Source of the DNA: Ramlibacter aurantiacus
GTDB taxonomy: Bacteria > Pseudomonadota > Gammaproteobacteria > Burkholderiales > Burkholderiaceae_C
Length of the DNA: 64,000 nucleotides
Direction: 5' to 3'
NCBI RefSeq assembly: GCF_016722895.1
Contig: NZ_JAEQNA010000005.1
Location: forward strand, 186,001-250,000
Within the stretch, counting starts at the first letter, position 1; every line of letters begins with the position of its first letter. The notes beneath the pieces are model-generated. The model did no database searches and was not told the DNA's origin. It saw nothing but the letters and a program-made list of their open reading frames with translations. This document shows, one piece after another, positions 16,761-26,240 of this stretch. A program made the position numbers and the translations under genes.

Positions 16761-17474
16761 TCAATGCACGGCCAGGCCGACCCAGCGCTCGAGTGTTTCG
16801 GTGTCCTCGCGCAATTCGGCCGCCGGCGCCGCATGGACCACGGTCCCATGGTCCAGGACCAGCGCGCGGTCGGCATAGCCCAGCACCTCGTCCACCTGCT
16901 GCTCGACGATCACGACCGGTATCGACAGCTCGTCGCTCAGGCGGCGGAACACCCGCAGCAGGTCCTGGCGGATCAAAGGCGCGAGACCCTCGAGCGGTTC
17001 GTCCAGCAGGATCAGTCGGGGCTGGCCCAGCAGGGCGCGGGCGACCGACAGCATCTGCTGCTCGCCGCCCGAGAGCTGGCCGCCGCCGTTGCGCCGACGT
17101 TCGGCCAGTCGCGGGAACAGCGCGTAGGCGTCGTCCAGCGCGGCGCGCGGACGCCGCTTGAGGCCTGCGACCAGGTTTTCCTCGACGGTGAGCGACGGGA
17201 AGATGTCGCGCGTCTGCGGCACGTAACCGAGGCCGCGCTGGGCGCGCTGGTGCGGCGTGAGCCGGCCGATGTCCTCGCCCATGAAGACGATGCGCCCGTC
17301 GCGCAGCGGCACCAGGCCCATCACCGTGCGCAGCGCGGTGGTCTTGCCGACGCCGTTGCGGCCGATCATGGCCACGCGTTCGCCGGCCGTCACCTGCAGC
17401 GACAGATGGTCCAGCACCGTGGTGGGTCCGTAGCCGGCGACCACGCCCTCGAGTTGCAGCATGGGGGAGGTCAT
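16761..17474 (-). CDS. livF: Liv-type ABC transporter ATP-binding protein, second system (LivF-like)
   Basis: A 237-residue ATPase with Walker A GRNGVGKTT, the YVPQTRDIFPSLTVEEN segment, signature LSGGEQQMLSVARALLG and Walker B LILLDEPLEGLAP. It belongs to the second Liv cluster but is set apart from livG2 by a 142-bp gap that holds a copy of the three-hairpin repeat. That gap may lower expression of the downstream genes relative to the upstream ones. The marR gene follows 23 bp later. Confidence 0.9.
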   Translation of the reverse strand: MTSPMLQLEGVVAGYGPTTVLDHLSLQVTAGERVAMIGRNGVGKTTALRTVMGLVPLRDGRIVFMGEDIGRLTPHQRAQRGLGYVPQTRDIFPSLTVEENLVAGLKRRPRAALDDAYALFPRLAERRRNGGGQLSGGEQQMLSVARALLGQPRLILLDEPLEGLAPLIRQDLLRVFRRLSDELSIPVVIVEQQVDEVLGYADRALVLDHGTVVHAAPAAELREDTETLERWVGLAVH

Positions 17475-17534
17475 GCAGCGATCTCCGAAACCCTGCGAAT
17501 CAGCCGGTATGCAGGCACGAAGTAGCCGAACACC

Positions 17535-17613
17535 AGGGCCACCGCGGAACCGGCTTGGCCGGGCCGCTGGTGGCGCCCGCTCGAGGAGGAGGCGGCGAAG
17601 CCGCTTCGGGGGT
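17535..17613 (-). repeat. Dispersed three-hairpin intergenic repeat, copy 2
   Basis: On the minus strand this matches 4696-4773 over its full length with few differences. The hairpins are GCGGC-TTC-GCCGC (17592-17604) and CCGGC-CAA-GCCGG (17550-17562). Compared with copy 1 the first stem carries two compensating changes, and the second differs only in its loop. As in copy 1, it begins within a few bases of the stop codon of the gene before it (livG2) and lies in the same sense orientation. Confidence 0.7.
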
Positions 17614-17616
17614 GTT

Positions 17617-18356
<740 letters not shown>

Positions 18357-18360
<4 letters not shown>

Positions 18361-19358
18361 CGGGTCACCTCCCCGAGGCGGCGGCGCAGCCAGGCCCAGG
18401 CTTGCCGGGGCGGCATCAGCACCACAACCATCAGCAGCGCGCCGACCACGAACAGCCAGTGGTAGGGGTTGATCGACGCGGCCGTGTGGTGCAGCAGGGT
18501 GAAGACCGTCGCGCCCACCAGCGCCCCGGTGAGACGCCCGGCGCCGCCGAGGATCAGCATCACCAGCACCTCGGCCGACAGCGCGAAGGACAGGCTGTCC
18601 AGGCCCACCACCGCCGTGGTCTGCGCCGACAGCGCGCCGGCCGCGCCGGCCATCGCGCCGGCGATGGTGTAGATGGCCAGCAGCCTTCCGAACACCGGCG
18701 TGCCCAGCGCCGCCATGCGCGCGCGGTTCTCGTGGATGCCGCGCACCGCCAGGCCGAAGGGTGAATCGACGATGCGGCGGGCCACGTAGAACAGCACCAC
18801 CAGCACGGCCAGCGTGTAGAACGCCGCCACCCGGCCCTCGAGGTCGAAGGCGAAAAGCCCGAGCACCGGCGCCATGACGAATCCCGACAGGCCGTCGTCA
18901 CCGCCGGTCCAGTCGCGTGCCTTCTGCGCCAGGCTCAGGACGATCTGCGCGGCGGCCACCGTGAGCATCAGGAAGGTGAAGCCCTGGTAGCGCAGCACGA
19001 AGGCGCCCGAGGCCAGCGCCAGCAGCGCCCCGGCCGCGATGCCCACGGCCAGGCCGGCCAGGGGGTCGGCCATGACCTGGAGCGCGAAGATGCCGGCCGC
19101 GTACGCGCCGACGCCGAACATCGCGGCGTGGCCCAGCGTGGCCAGCCCGGCGATGCCCACCAGCAGGTCGAGCGAGAGCACGAACAGGGCCGTGATGAAG
19201 ATGCGCGTGAGCAGGCCCAGCTGCTCGGGCATGAGCGCGGTGGCCGCCAGCCCCAGCACCCCCAGCACCAGCGGCGCGCGCCAGGCGGGAGCGCAGCGCG
19301 GCGCGCTGCCCGTTTCGGCGGCCGCGCGGCGGCGCCAGGGAAGGACGATGGCATTCAT
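18357..19358 (-). CDS. livM: Liv-type ABC transporter permease, second system (LivM-like)
   Basis: A 333-residue inner-membrane permease. I start at 19358 (MNAIVLPWRRR), which overlaps livH2 by 4 bp. A basic cytosolic N-terminus is followed by about nine hydrophobic segments. LivM features include GIAGLATLGHAAMFGVGAY, LRYQGFTFLMLTVA, DSPFGLAVRGIHENRARM and LILGGAGRLTGALVGA. It forms the channel with LivH2. Confidence 0.88.
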
Positions 19359-20212
19359 CGCGTGAGCACTCCGTGGGGTCGCCAGGCCAGCAGCAGCGCC
19401 ATGGCCAGGAAGAAGAACAGGCTGCCCCAGTCCGAGGCCAGGTACTTGCTGGCGGTTTCGATCACGCCCAGCGAGACCGCCGCCACCAGGGAGCCGGCGA
19501 TGCTGCCCATGCCGCCGACGGCCACCACCACCAGCACCAGCACCAGGTACTTGAGCGCGTAGTACGGCTCCAGCGGCATCAGCTCGGCGCCCAGCACGCC
19601 GCCGAAGCCCGCCAGCGCGGCGCCGGCGGCGAAGGTGGCGCACTGCACCAGTCGGATCGGGATACCGAGCGTCGAGGCCGTGCCGCTGTGATCCACCGCG
19701 GCACGCAGCCAGACGCCGAAGCGGGTGCGCGCCACCACCCAGGCCGCGGCCGCCGCGACGGCGAAGCCCGCGCCGATCACCAGCAGCCGCTGCGCCGGCA
19801 GGGTGCGAAAGCCCAGGTCCACCGACCCCGACAGCGCCGGCGGCAGTGGGATCAGCTGCACCTGCGGACCCACCAACGCATTGGTCGAGGCGATCAGCAC
19901 GAAGGTCAGCCCGATGGTGAACAGCACCTGCTCCAGCTCCGTGCGGCGGTACAGGTGGCGCAGCACGGTGGCCTCGAGCAGCGCGCCCAGCGCGCCGGTG
20001 GCCGCGATGGCCAGCGGCACGGCGGCCCAGAAGCTCCATCCGGCCTCGCGCACCAGCAAAGCCGCCAGGTAGCCTCCCACCATCGCGAAGGCACTGTGGC
20101 TGAGGTTCACGAAACGCATCAGCCCCAGGGTCACGGACAGGCCGACCGCGATGACGAACAGCACCATGCCGTAGGCCAGCCCGTCGATCAGGATGTTGGA
20201 CAGAAGGATCAC
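19355..20212 (-). CDS. livH: Liv-type ABC transporter permease, second system (LivH-like)
   Basis: A 285-residue permease with LivH features: LGLMRFVNLSHSAFAMVGGY near the N-terminus, RTRFGVWLRAAVDHSGTAS as the coupling loop, and VVVAVGGMGSIAGSLVAAV near the end. About eight hydrophobic segments are visible. It begins 21 bp after livK2 and overlaps livM2. Confidence 0.9.
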   Translation of the reverse strand: MILLSNILIDGLAYGMVLFVIAVGLSVTLGLMRFVNLSHSAFAMVGGYLAALLVREAGWSFWAAVPLAIAATGALGALLEATVLRHLYRRTELEQVLFTIGLTFVLIASTNALVGPQVQLIPLPPALSGSVDLGFRTLPAQRLLVIGAGFAVAAAAAWVVARTRFGVWLRAAVDHSGTASTLGIPIRLVQCATFAAGAALAGFGGVLGAELMPLEPYYALKYLVLVLVVVAVGGMGSIAGSLVAAVSLGVIETASKYLASDWGSLFFFLAMALLLAWRPHGVLTR

Positions 20213-20233
20213 GGCCGTCGCCTGGCGTTGCGC

Positions 20234-21418
20234 TTACTTGGCGGCGTCCAGCCCGAAGTCCGGCTGCGGACCGAAGCTCTGGACTTCCTTGTTCACCAGC
20301 TGCATGCCCTGTTTCTCGACCTTGCGCAGGTACACGTTCTGCGTGATGTGGCGAGTCTTGGGGTCGATGCGCACCGGGCCGCGCGGGCTCTCCCACTGCA
20401 GCCCGCGGGCGGCGGCCAGGGCCTTGGCGCCGTCGCGCTTGCCGCCGGTGGCTTCGATCATCTTGTGGATGACGTGCATGCCGTCCCAGGCGCCCACCGA
20501 GGCGTAGTTGGCGACCACGTTCGCATCGCGCTTCTTCAGGGCCTCGACGAACTGCTTGTTGGCCGGCGATTCGTGCGCCCCCGAGTAGTGGAAGGCGGTG
20601 GTCAGGCCGATGGCGCCGTCACCGAACTTCTGCAGGTCGAACTCGTCGGTCTCGGCCGTGCCCAGGAACTGCACGCCGGCCTTGGCCAGGCCGTTCTCGT
20701 TGTAGGCCTTGACGAAGCCCAGGTTGGGCGGCCCGCCGGGCAGGAAGGTGTACACGGCCTGCGCGCCGCTGGCCTTGATGCGCTGCACGAAGGGGCCGAA
20801 GTCGGTGGTGGCGATGGGCATGCGGATGGTCTCGACCACCGTGCCGCCCTGCTTGCCGAACTCGGCCTTGAAGGCAGCCTCGGCATCGAGTCCCGGGCCG
20901 TAGTCGGTGACGGCCGTCACCACCTTCTTGAGGTTCTGCTTGGCCGCCCACTGCGCCAGCGGCACCGTCACCTGCCACAGCGTGTAGCTGGTGCGCAGGA
21001 AATACTCCGACTTCTCGGTGATGGACGAGGTGGCCGCGTTGAAGATGACGGTGGGCGTCTGCGATTGCTGGATCAGCGGCGCCACGGCCAGCGCGTTGGG
21101 CGTGAACACGAAGCCGCCGAGGTAGTCCACCTTGTCCTTGACGATCAGCTCCTGCACCAGCGCGCGGGTCTGGCCCGGGTTGGGGCCGCCGGTGTCGCGG
21201 TAGATGAACTCGACCTCCTTGCCGGCGAGCTTGCCGCCCTGGCTGGCGACATAGGCCTCGGCCCCGGACTTGAACAGCGCGCCGTAATGGGCGAACGGCC
21301 CCGAGAAAGGCCCGACGATGCCGACCTTGATGCTCTGCGCCTGCGCCTGCGCAGGCAGGACGGCCAAGCCGCAGGCGGCGAACAGGGCGCTGGTGATCGC
21401 GCGGCGCGAGAAGGACAT
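20234..21418 (-). CDS. ABC transporter periplasmic substrate-binding protein, second system (LivK-like)
   Basis: A 394-residue periplasmic receptor with a signal peptide (MSFSRRAITSALFAACGLAV, ending near AQAQAQ) and a mature start SIKVGIVGPFSGPFAHYGAL. Further family stretches are FIYRDTGGPNPGQTRALVQE and the C-terminal SPRGPVRIDPKTRH. It is the first gene of the livKHMG-[repeat]-livF-marR-Rieske unit. Two palindromes of the GTTGC-4-GCAAC type lie 36-65 bp upstream of its start. Given the Rieske gene in the same unit, an aromatic acid ligand is more likely than an amino acid, by inference. Confidence 0.88.
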   Translation of the reverse strand: MSFSRRAITSALFAACGLAVLPAQAQAQSIKVGIVGPFSGPFAHYGALFKSGAEAYVASQGGKLAGKEVEFIYRDTGGPNPGQTRALVQELIVKDKVDYLGGFVFTPNALAVAPLIQQSQTPTVIFNAATSSITEKSEYFLRTSYTLWQVTVPLAQWAAKQNLKKVVTAVTDYGPGLDAEAAFKAEFGKQGGTVVETIRMPIATTDFGPFVQRIKASGAQAVYTFLPGGPPNLGFVKAYNENGLAKAGVQFLGTAETDEFDLQKFGDGAIGLTTAFHYSGAHESPANKQFVEALKKRDANVVANYASVGAWDGMHVIHKMIEATGGKRDGAKALAAARGLQWESPRGPVRIDPKTRHITQNVYLRKVEKQGMQLVNKEVQSFGPQPDFGLDAAK

Positions 21419-21453
21419 GTCGTCTCCTGGTGTGGTCTGGAGCCGCGATTATT

Positions 21454-21483
21454 GTTGGTAAGGCAACCAGTTGCTAGGGCAAC
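21454..21483. promoter_or_regulatory. Tandem palindromic operator in front of livK2
   Basis: Two 14-bp elements, GTTGGTAAGGCAAC (21454-21467) and GTTGCTAGGGCAAC (21470-21483), are separated by 2 bp. The second is a palindrome with perfect GTTGC/GCAAC arms; the first has GTTG/CAAC arms. The TTGC-n4-GCAA form is typical of MarR-family operators. The rest of the 301-bp stretch 21419-21719 shows nothing else that I can identify. Confidence 0.6.
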
Positions 21484-21719
21484 GAGATCGGGGTTTTCCC
21501 GTGCCGGGCCACGCGGTCGCTGGCGCCGCGCCCACACGTCCATCGCCCTCTTGGAAGTCCTGATGCGCTCCGACCTGCCGGTGGCGCAGACCACGAGACC
21601 GGATCGGCGGGGCCGCCGCAGCGGATCGGCGGCTGCTGCCCGGTGCCCCTGCGCGTGGGGCACCGGGGGGTCACTGCGACGAAGCACATGCGACAACGCC
21701 GAAGCGTTGTCGAGGTGGC

Positions 21720-22619
21720 CTACATCGCCCCGATTTCCTGCTTGAAGAACGCCAGCGTCCGCTCCCAGGCCTGGCGGCCGGCGGCCGCGTCGTAGCGGGG
21801 CGTCGTGTCGTTGTGGAAGCCGTGCTGCGTGCCCGGGTAGGCGTGCACCTCGAACTTCACGTTGGCCGCGCGCAGCGCCGCCTCGTATGGCGGCCAGGTG
21901 GCGTTGACGCGTTCGTCGATGCCGGCCTGGTGCACCTGCAGCGCCGCCTTCACCTTGGCCGCGTCGGCCGGCGCCGGCGCCGGGCCGTAGAAGGCGACGC
22001 CGGCGTCCAGTTCCGGCAGGCGCGTGGCGAGCTGGTGCACGATGCCGCCGCCGTAGCAGAAGCCCACCGCGCCCAACCGGCCGGTGGCGTCGGTGCGCTG
22101 CTCCAGCCAGCGGGCGCTGGCCAGGAAGTCCTCGCGCGCCTTGCCCTGGTCGAGCTTGGCGAAGGCCTCGCGCGCCTTGTCCTCGTCGCCGGGGTAGCCG
22201 CCCAGGGGCGTGAGGGCATCGGGGGCGAAGGCCATGAAGCCCTCCAGCGCCAGCCGGCGGGTGACGTCCTCGATGTGCGGATTGAGGCCGCGGTTCTCGT
22301 GGATCACCAGCACGGCCGGCAGCTTGGTGGTGCCGGCCGACGCCGGGCGCGCCAGGTAGCCCTTGACGCTGCCGTTGCCCTGCGGCGAAGGCACGGTGGC
22401 CGTCTCGGTCTTCAGGCGCGCGTCATCGGGCTTGACCTGCTGGCCCATCGCGAAATTGGGGCTGAGGGCGGCCAGCAGGCCGGCGGCGGTCATGCCTGCC
22501 TTGGCGAAGCCGCGCGCCTGCTCGAGAAAGCCGCGCCGGTCGATGTGGCCATGCACGTAGGCGTCGAAGAGGATCAGCAGGTCGGGGTCGAAATCCTGCG
22601 CAGTGAGGCGTTGGGTCAT
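21720..22619 (-). CDS. Dienelactone hydrolase family protein
   Basis: A 299-residue alpha/beta hydrolase. The cysteine nucleophile elbow is GAVGFCYGGG, the histidine is in YPGTQHGFHND, and LVIHENRGLNPHIEDVTRRL matches the family. Residues 25-60 include RRGFLEQARGFAKAG and a hydrophobic stretch that looks like a twin-arginine-like export signal (R-R-x-F-L) preceded by a 27-residue extension, as seen in exported family members. Dienelactone hydrolases open lactones made in aromatic ring cleavage, which fits the neighbouring oxygenase clusters, but it appears to be a single-gene unit here. Confidence 0.82.
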   Translation of the reverse strand: MTQRLTAQDFDPDLLILFDAYVHGHIDRRGFLEQARGFAKAGMTAAGLLAALSPNFAMGQQVKPDDARLKTETATVPSPQGNGSVKGYLARPASAGTTKLPAVLVIHENRGLNPHIEDVTRRLALEGFMAFAPDALTPLGGYPGDEDKAREAFAKLDQGKAREDFLASARWLEQRTDATGRLGAVGFCYGGGIVHQLATRLPELDAGVAFYGPAPAPADAAKVKAALQVHQAGIDERVNATWPPYEAALRAANVKFEVHAYPGTQHGFHNDTTPRYDAAAGRQAWERTLAFFKQEIGAM

Positions 22620-22679
22620 GGAGTCTCCACTCGTTCTTGGATCGCCGGAACCGGGGGATGCCGTTCCGGCCGCGGGAGG

Positions 22680-22838
22680 TTACCGGCGGGCTTCGCGCGG
22701 ACCCGATGAATGCTTGAGTTCTCGGACGACCCGGCAGGGATTGCCGGCCGCGAAGACGTCGGCCGGCACGTCGCGGGTGACCACGCTGCCGGCGCCGATC
22801 ACCGCCCGGTCGCCGAGGCGCAGGGCGCATGGCGCATG
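22680..22838 (-). pseudogene. Remnant of a sugar O-acetyltransferase (left-handed beta-helix), C-terminal end only
   Basis: Read on the minus strand from about 22838 to the stop at 22680-22682, the frame gives ALRLGDRAVIGAGSVVTRDV and then ADVFAAGNPCRVVRELKH. This is the characteristic C-terminus of NodL/LacA/Maa-type acetyltransferases. No start codon or earlier part of such a gene exists, because the region upstream is taken by the divergent metallo-hydrolase gene. It is therefore a truncated remnant. Confidence 0.65.
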
Positions 22839-22861
22839 CGCGGGCGGCGACAATTTGCGGC

Positions 22862-23980
22862 ATGCCGTCCCCTTCGCTCTCCGCGTCCGCCCCGGCCGAC
22901 GCCGCGCCGGCCCCTCCGCGCGATCCCCTGCACTACCCGTTCGAAGCCCCCGCCCCGGCCACCGCCGTCGAGATCGCCCCGGGCGTGCGCTGGGTGCGCA
23001 TGCCCCTGCCCTTCGCTTTGGACCACATCAACCTGTGGACGCTGGACGACGACGGCGGCTGGGCCATCGTCGACACCGGCGTCTGCAGCCCGGAGACCAC
23101 CGCCGGCTGGACCCGCATCCTGGCCGAGGCCGGCAACCCGGCCGTGAGCCGCGTGTTCGTCACCCACATGCACCCCGACCACGTGGGCACCGCCGGCTGG
23201 CTCACGCGCCGCCACGGCTGCCGGCTGTGGATGACGCGCGGCGAGTACCTGCAGTGCCGGGTGCTGGTGTCGGACACCGGGCGCGAGGCACCCGCCGAGG
23301 GCGAGGCCTTCTACCGCCGCGCCGGCTGGGACACCGCGGCCATCGAGACCTACCGCGCGCGCTTCGGCAACTTCGGCAAGCACATCCACTCGCTGCCCTC
23401 GAGCTTCCGGCGGCTGGTCGACGGCGAGGAGATCCGCATCGGCCGGCACCCCTGGCGGGTGATCGTCGGACGCGGCCATTCGCCCGAGCACGCCTGCCTC
23501 TACAGCCCCGACCAGCGCATCCTGGTCTCCGGTGACCAGGTGCTGCCGCGCATCTCGTCGAACGTGTCGGTCTACCCCATGGAGCCGGACGACGACCCGA
23601 TGAGCGACTGGTTCGAGTCCATCGCCCGCATCCGCGCCCAGGTGCCCGACGACGTGCTGGTCCTGCCGGCGCACGGGCTGGCGTTCCGCGGCTTGCACGC
23701 GCGGCTGGACCGCCTGCGCCAGGGGCAGGACCAGGCGCTGCAGCGGCTGCGTGAACGGCTGCGCCAGCCGCAGCGGGCGGTGGACGTGTTCGGCGCCCTG
23801 TTCGCACGGGCCATCACCCCCGACAAGCCCCAGCTCCTGAGCATGGCCACCGGTGAGAGCCTGGCCTGCCTGAACTACCTGCGCGGGCGCGGCGAGGCCG
23901 TGTGCGACACCGACGCCGATGGCGTGAACTGGTGGCGCACGCCGGCGAGCGTGGGCGCGGCCGACAATCACCGGCCATGA
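22862..23980 (+). CDS. MBL-fold metallo-hydrolase
   Basis: A 372-residue protein from the ATG at 22862. The metal-binding motif is complete, VFVTHMHPDHVG, and further ligands are seen in GRGHSPEHACLY and VSGDQVLP, with a late histidine in LPAHGLAF. This layout is that of glyoxalase-II-like or RNase-Z-like hydrolases with a C-terminal helical extension (about residues 280-350). The substrate is unknown. It is the first gene of an operon whose members overlap: its TGA overlaps the ATG of the FRG gene. The promoter must lie in the remnant-containing region upstream. Confidence 0.85.
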   Translation: MPSPSLSASAPADAAPAPPRDPLHYPFEAPAPATAVEIAPGVRWVRMPLPFALDHINLWTLDDDGGWAIVDTGVCSPETTAGWTRILAEAGNPAVSRVFVTHMHPDHVGTAGWLTRRHGCRLWMTRGEYLQCRVLVSDTGREAPAEGEAFYRRAGWDTAAIETYRARFGNFGKHIHSLPSSFRRLVDGEEIRIGRHPWRVIVGRGHSPEHACLYSPDQRILVSGDQVLPRISSNVSVYPMEPDDDPMSDWFESIARIRAQVPDDVLVLPAHGLAFRGLHARLDRLRQGQDQALQRLRERLRQPQRAVDVFGALFARAITPDKPQLLSMATGESLACLNYLRGRGEAVCDTDADGVNWWRTPASVGAADNHRP

Positions 23981-24789
23981 GGACGGTGCATCTCTCCCGC
24001 TGGCATGAGTTCGTCGAGCATACGGACCAGCTCGAAGGCTGGGCCTTCCGCGGACAGCATTCGCCGCACTGGCCGCTGGTGAGTTCGCTCACGCGCCGGC
24101 TGCGCGAGTTCTGTCCCGACCAGCGCCTGTGGCCGCTGCGCGAGGCGCGCGCCATGCGCGTGTTCCGGCGCAAGGCGCACATCCACCTGCACGACCGCAC
24201 GGCGCTCGACGACGAGCTGCGCTGCCTGGCGCTGATGCAGCACCACGGCTCGCCCACCCGGCTGCTGGACTTCACCAAGTCGCCCTTCGTGGCCGCTTTC
24301 TTCGCGCTGGAAAGCGCCACCGAGGACGTGGTGGTCTACGCGCTGAACACCCCCGCGTTGTGGAACCTCAGGCCGCGCTTCGACCCGTCGCTCGACCGCG
24401 ACCGCATCGACCCCCGCCTGCCCGGCAATTTCGAGCGCTACTTCGCGAGCAACCAGCTGCCGGTGCTGTGGTTCGGCGAGCCCACCGAGATGGACGGGCG
24501 ACTGATGGCGCAGTCGGGCCTGTTCGTGGTGCCGGGCACGCTGGAGCTGTCGCTGGACGCCATCCTCGAGGCGTACGGCGACTCGGACGAGCTGCTCCAG
24601 CGCTTCGTGCTGGCCGGCGGCATGCGCGCCGAGGCCATGCGCGCGCTCTACCGCATGAACATCACCTACGCCACGCTATTTCCCGACCTGGTCGGCCTGG
24701 CCCAATCGCTGCGCTACGAACTCGAAGCGATCTGGCCGCGCCTGATCGAGGAGTACGAGCAACACACGGTGCCCGGTGAGCGCGCCTGA
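23977..24789 (+). CDS. FRG domain-containing protein
   Basis: A 270-residue protein with a clear FRG domain: WAFRGQHSPHWPLVSSLTRR near residue 22 and ALMQHHGSPTRLLDFTKSPF followed by VAAFFALE around residues 90-115. The C-terminal half (LMAQSGLFVVPGTLEL) is also family-typical. The biochemical role of FRG domains is unknown. The ATG overlaps the stop of the metallo-hydrolase gene and the end overlaps the start of the MFS gene, so the three are probably translated in a coupled manner. No membrane or export signal is present. Confidence 0.82.
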   Translation: MRTVHLSRWHEFVEHTDQLEGWAFRGQHSPHWPLVSSLTRRLREFCPDQRLWPLREARAMRVFRRKAHIHLHDRTALDDELRCLALMQHHGSPTRLLDFTKSPFVAAFFALESATEDVVVYALNTPALWNLRPRFDPSLDRDRIDPRLPGNFERYFASNQLPVLWFGEPTEMDGRLMAQSGLFVVPGTLELSLDAILEAYGDSDELLQRFVLAGGMRAEAMRALYRMNITYATLFPDLVGLAQSLRYELEAIWPRLIEEYEQHTVPGERA

Positions 24790-25993
24790 ACGCCGCGAGG
24801 ACGGCTGGCGCACCCTGGCCATCACCACCGCCGTGCAGGCCCTGGCCTCCACGGCGGTGCTGGCGTTGCCGGCGATGGCGCCCGCCGTGGCGCAGGCCCT
24901 GGGCATTTCCGCGGCCTATGCCGGCGTGTACATCGCCATCGTTTACCTGGGCGCGATGCTGGCCAGCCTGGCGGGTGGACCCATCGTGAGCCGCTTCGGC
25001 GCGATCCGCGCCAGCCAGTTCTCGCTGGGAGCCGCCGCCCTGGGCCTGGCGCTGTGCGCGGCCGGCTCGCTGCCGGGCATCGCGCTGGGCGCCTGGCTGA
25101 TCGGGCTGGGCTATGGGCCGATCACGCCGGCCAGCTCGCACCTGCTGATGCGCACCACGCCGCCGCACCGCATGTCGCTGGTGTTCTCGATCAAGCAGAC
25201 CGGCGTACCCCTGGGCGGCGTGCTGGCCGGCGCCCTGGTGTCGGGCCTGCTGCTGTGGCTGGGGTGGCAAGGCGCACTGCTGGCGGTGGCCGGGGGCAAC
25301 CTGCTGGGGGTGGCGCTGTCCCAGCCGCTGCGCCGCTCACTGGACGCGGACCGCGAGCCCCGGCACCGCCTGGCGCTGGGCAACCTGGCCGGGCCCGTGC
25401 GATTGGTGCTGGGCCATCGGTCCCTGCGCATGCTGGCTGGCTGCTCGTTCGCGTTCTCGATCGTGCAGATGTCGCTGAGCACCTATCTCGTGACCTACCT
25501 GAACGCCGCGATGGCCTGGGGGCTGGTCGCCGCCGGACTCGCCCTGTCGATGGCGCAGGCCGGTGGCGTCGTGGGCCGGGTGTTCTGGGGCTGGGCGGCC
25601 GACCGGTGGCTGGGCGCCCGGCGCATGCTCACCGTGCTCGCCGTGCTGATGGGCGCAGCCACGCTGGCCATGGCCCTGCTGGCGCCGGGCGTGCCGGCCG
25701 TGCTGGTGAACGCGCTGCTGCTGGTGCTCGGCGCCTCGGCGATCGGCTGGAACGGCGTCTACCTGGCCGAGGTCGCGCGCCAGGCGCCGCCCGGCCAGGC
25801 GGGACTGGCCACCGGCGGCACCCTGGCCATCACGTACCTCGGCGTGGTGCTGGGGCCGATGGCGTTCGGCGCGCTGTCGTCGCTGCTCGGAACCTATCGC
25901 GCCGGCTTCGCCGGACTCACCGTGGCCTGCGTGTTGTGCACCTGGGCGTTGCTGCGAAGCGGCGCGCCGGCGGACTCGAAGCCGGCGTCCTAG
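24776..25993 (+). CDS. MFS transporter
   Basis: A 405-residue inner-membrane protein with about twelve hydrophobic segments. It starts at a GTG that overlaps the last 14 bases of the FRG gene. MFS features include GGPIVSRFGAIRASQFSLG after helix 2-3 and VFSIKQTGVPLGGVLAGALV in the middle, plus GRVFWGWAADRWLGARRML in the second half. The substrate is unknown; the pattern resembles CynX/NarK-like and nitrate/cyanate-type carriers only loosely. The stop codon overlaps that of the small convergent gene at 25990. Confidence 0.85.
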   Translation: MSAPERREDGWRTLAITTAVQALASTAVLALPAMAPAVAQALGISAAYAGVYIAIVYLGAMLASLAGGPIVSRFGAIRASQFSLGAAALGLALCAAGSLPGIALGAWLIGLGYGPITPASSHLLMRTTPPHRMSLVFSIKQTGVPLGGVLAGALVSGLLLWLGWQGALLAVAGGNLLGVALSQPLRRSLDADREPRHRLALGNLAGPVRLVLGHRSLRMLAGCSFAFSIVQMSLSTYLVTYLNAAMAWGLVAAGLALSMAQAGGVVGRVFWGWAADRWLGARRMLTVLAVLMGAATLAMALLAPGVPAVLVNALLLVLGASAIGWNGVYLAEVARQAPPGQAGLATGGTLAITYLGVVLGPMAFGALSSLLGTYRAGFAGLTVACVLCTWALLRSGAPADSKPAS

Positions 25994-26208
25994 GACTTGT
26001 CGGCGGACTTGTCGGCGGACTTGTCGACCGGCTTGTCGAGGCGCTCGGCATCCTCGCTTTCCTTGACGATGCCGGCTTGGCGCACGCCTTGCTCGCGCGA
26101 TTCCTCCAGGCCGCGGGCCTGGGCGCCGTCCTCGCTGCCGCCTTGCAGAGGCAGGTCGCGCTCGACGACCGGACGATGGATGTCACCACTGTTCTTCTCG
26201 TTGGGCAT
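25990..26208 (-). CDS. Small hydrophilic protein with a DKSA repeat tail, function unknown
   Basis: A 72-residue, highly charged protein without hydrophobic segments, starting MPNEKNSGDIHRPVVERDLP and ending in a tandem tail VDKSADKSADKS. An AGGAG lies 6 bases before the ATG, which supports it as a real gene. The tail is encoded by a 12-bp direct repeat at the 3 prime end. The last codons overlap the end of the convergent MFS gene by 4 bp. I do not recognise the family; composition suggests a disordered cytosolic protein. Confidence 0.55.
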   Translation of the reverse strand: MPNEKNSGDIHRPVVERDLPLQGGSEDGAQARGLEESREQGVRQAGIVKESEDAERLDKPVDKSADKSADKS

Positions 26209-26240
26209 GGGGCTCTCCTGTGGGTGGGTCGAGGCCCAAT

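Noticed and set aside
25990..26050. CRISPR-like or satellite repeat
   Set aside because: The 12-bp repeats are in-frame codons for the DKSA tail of a small protein, with only two to three units and no spacers.
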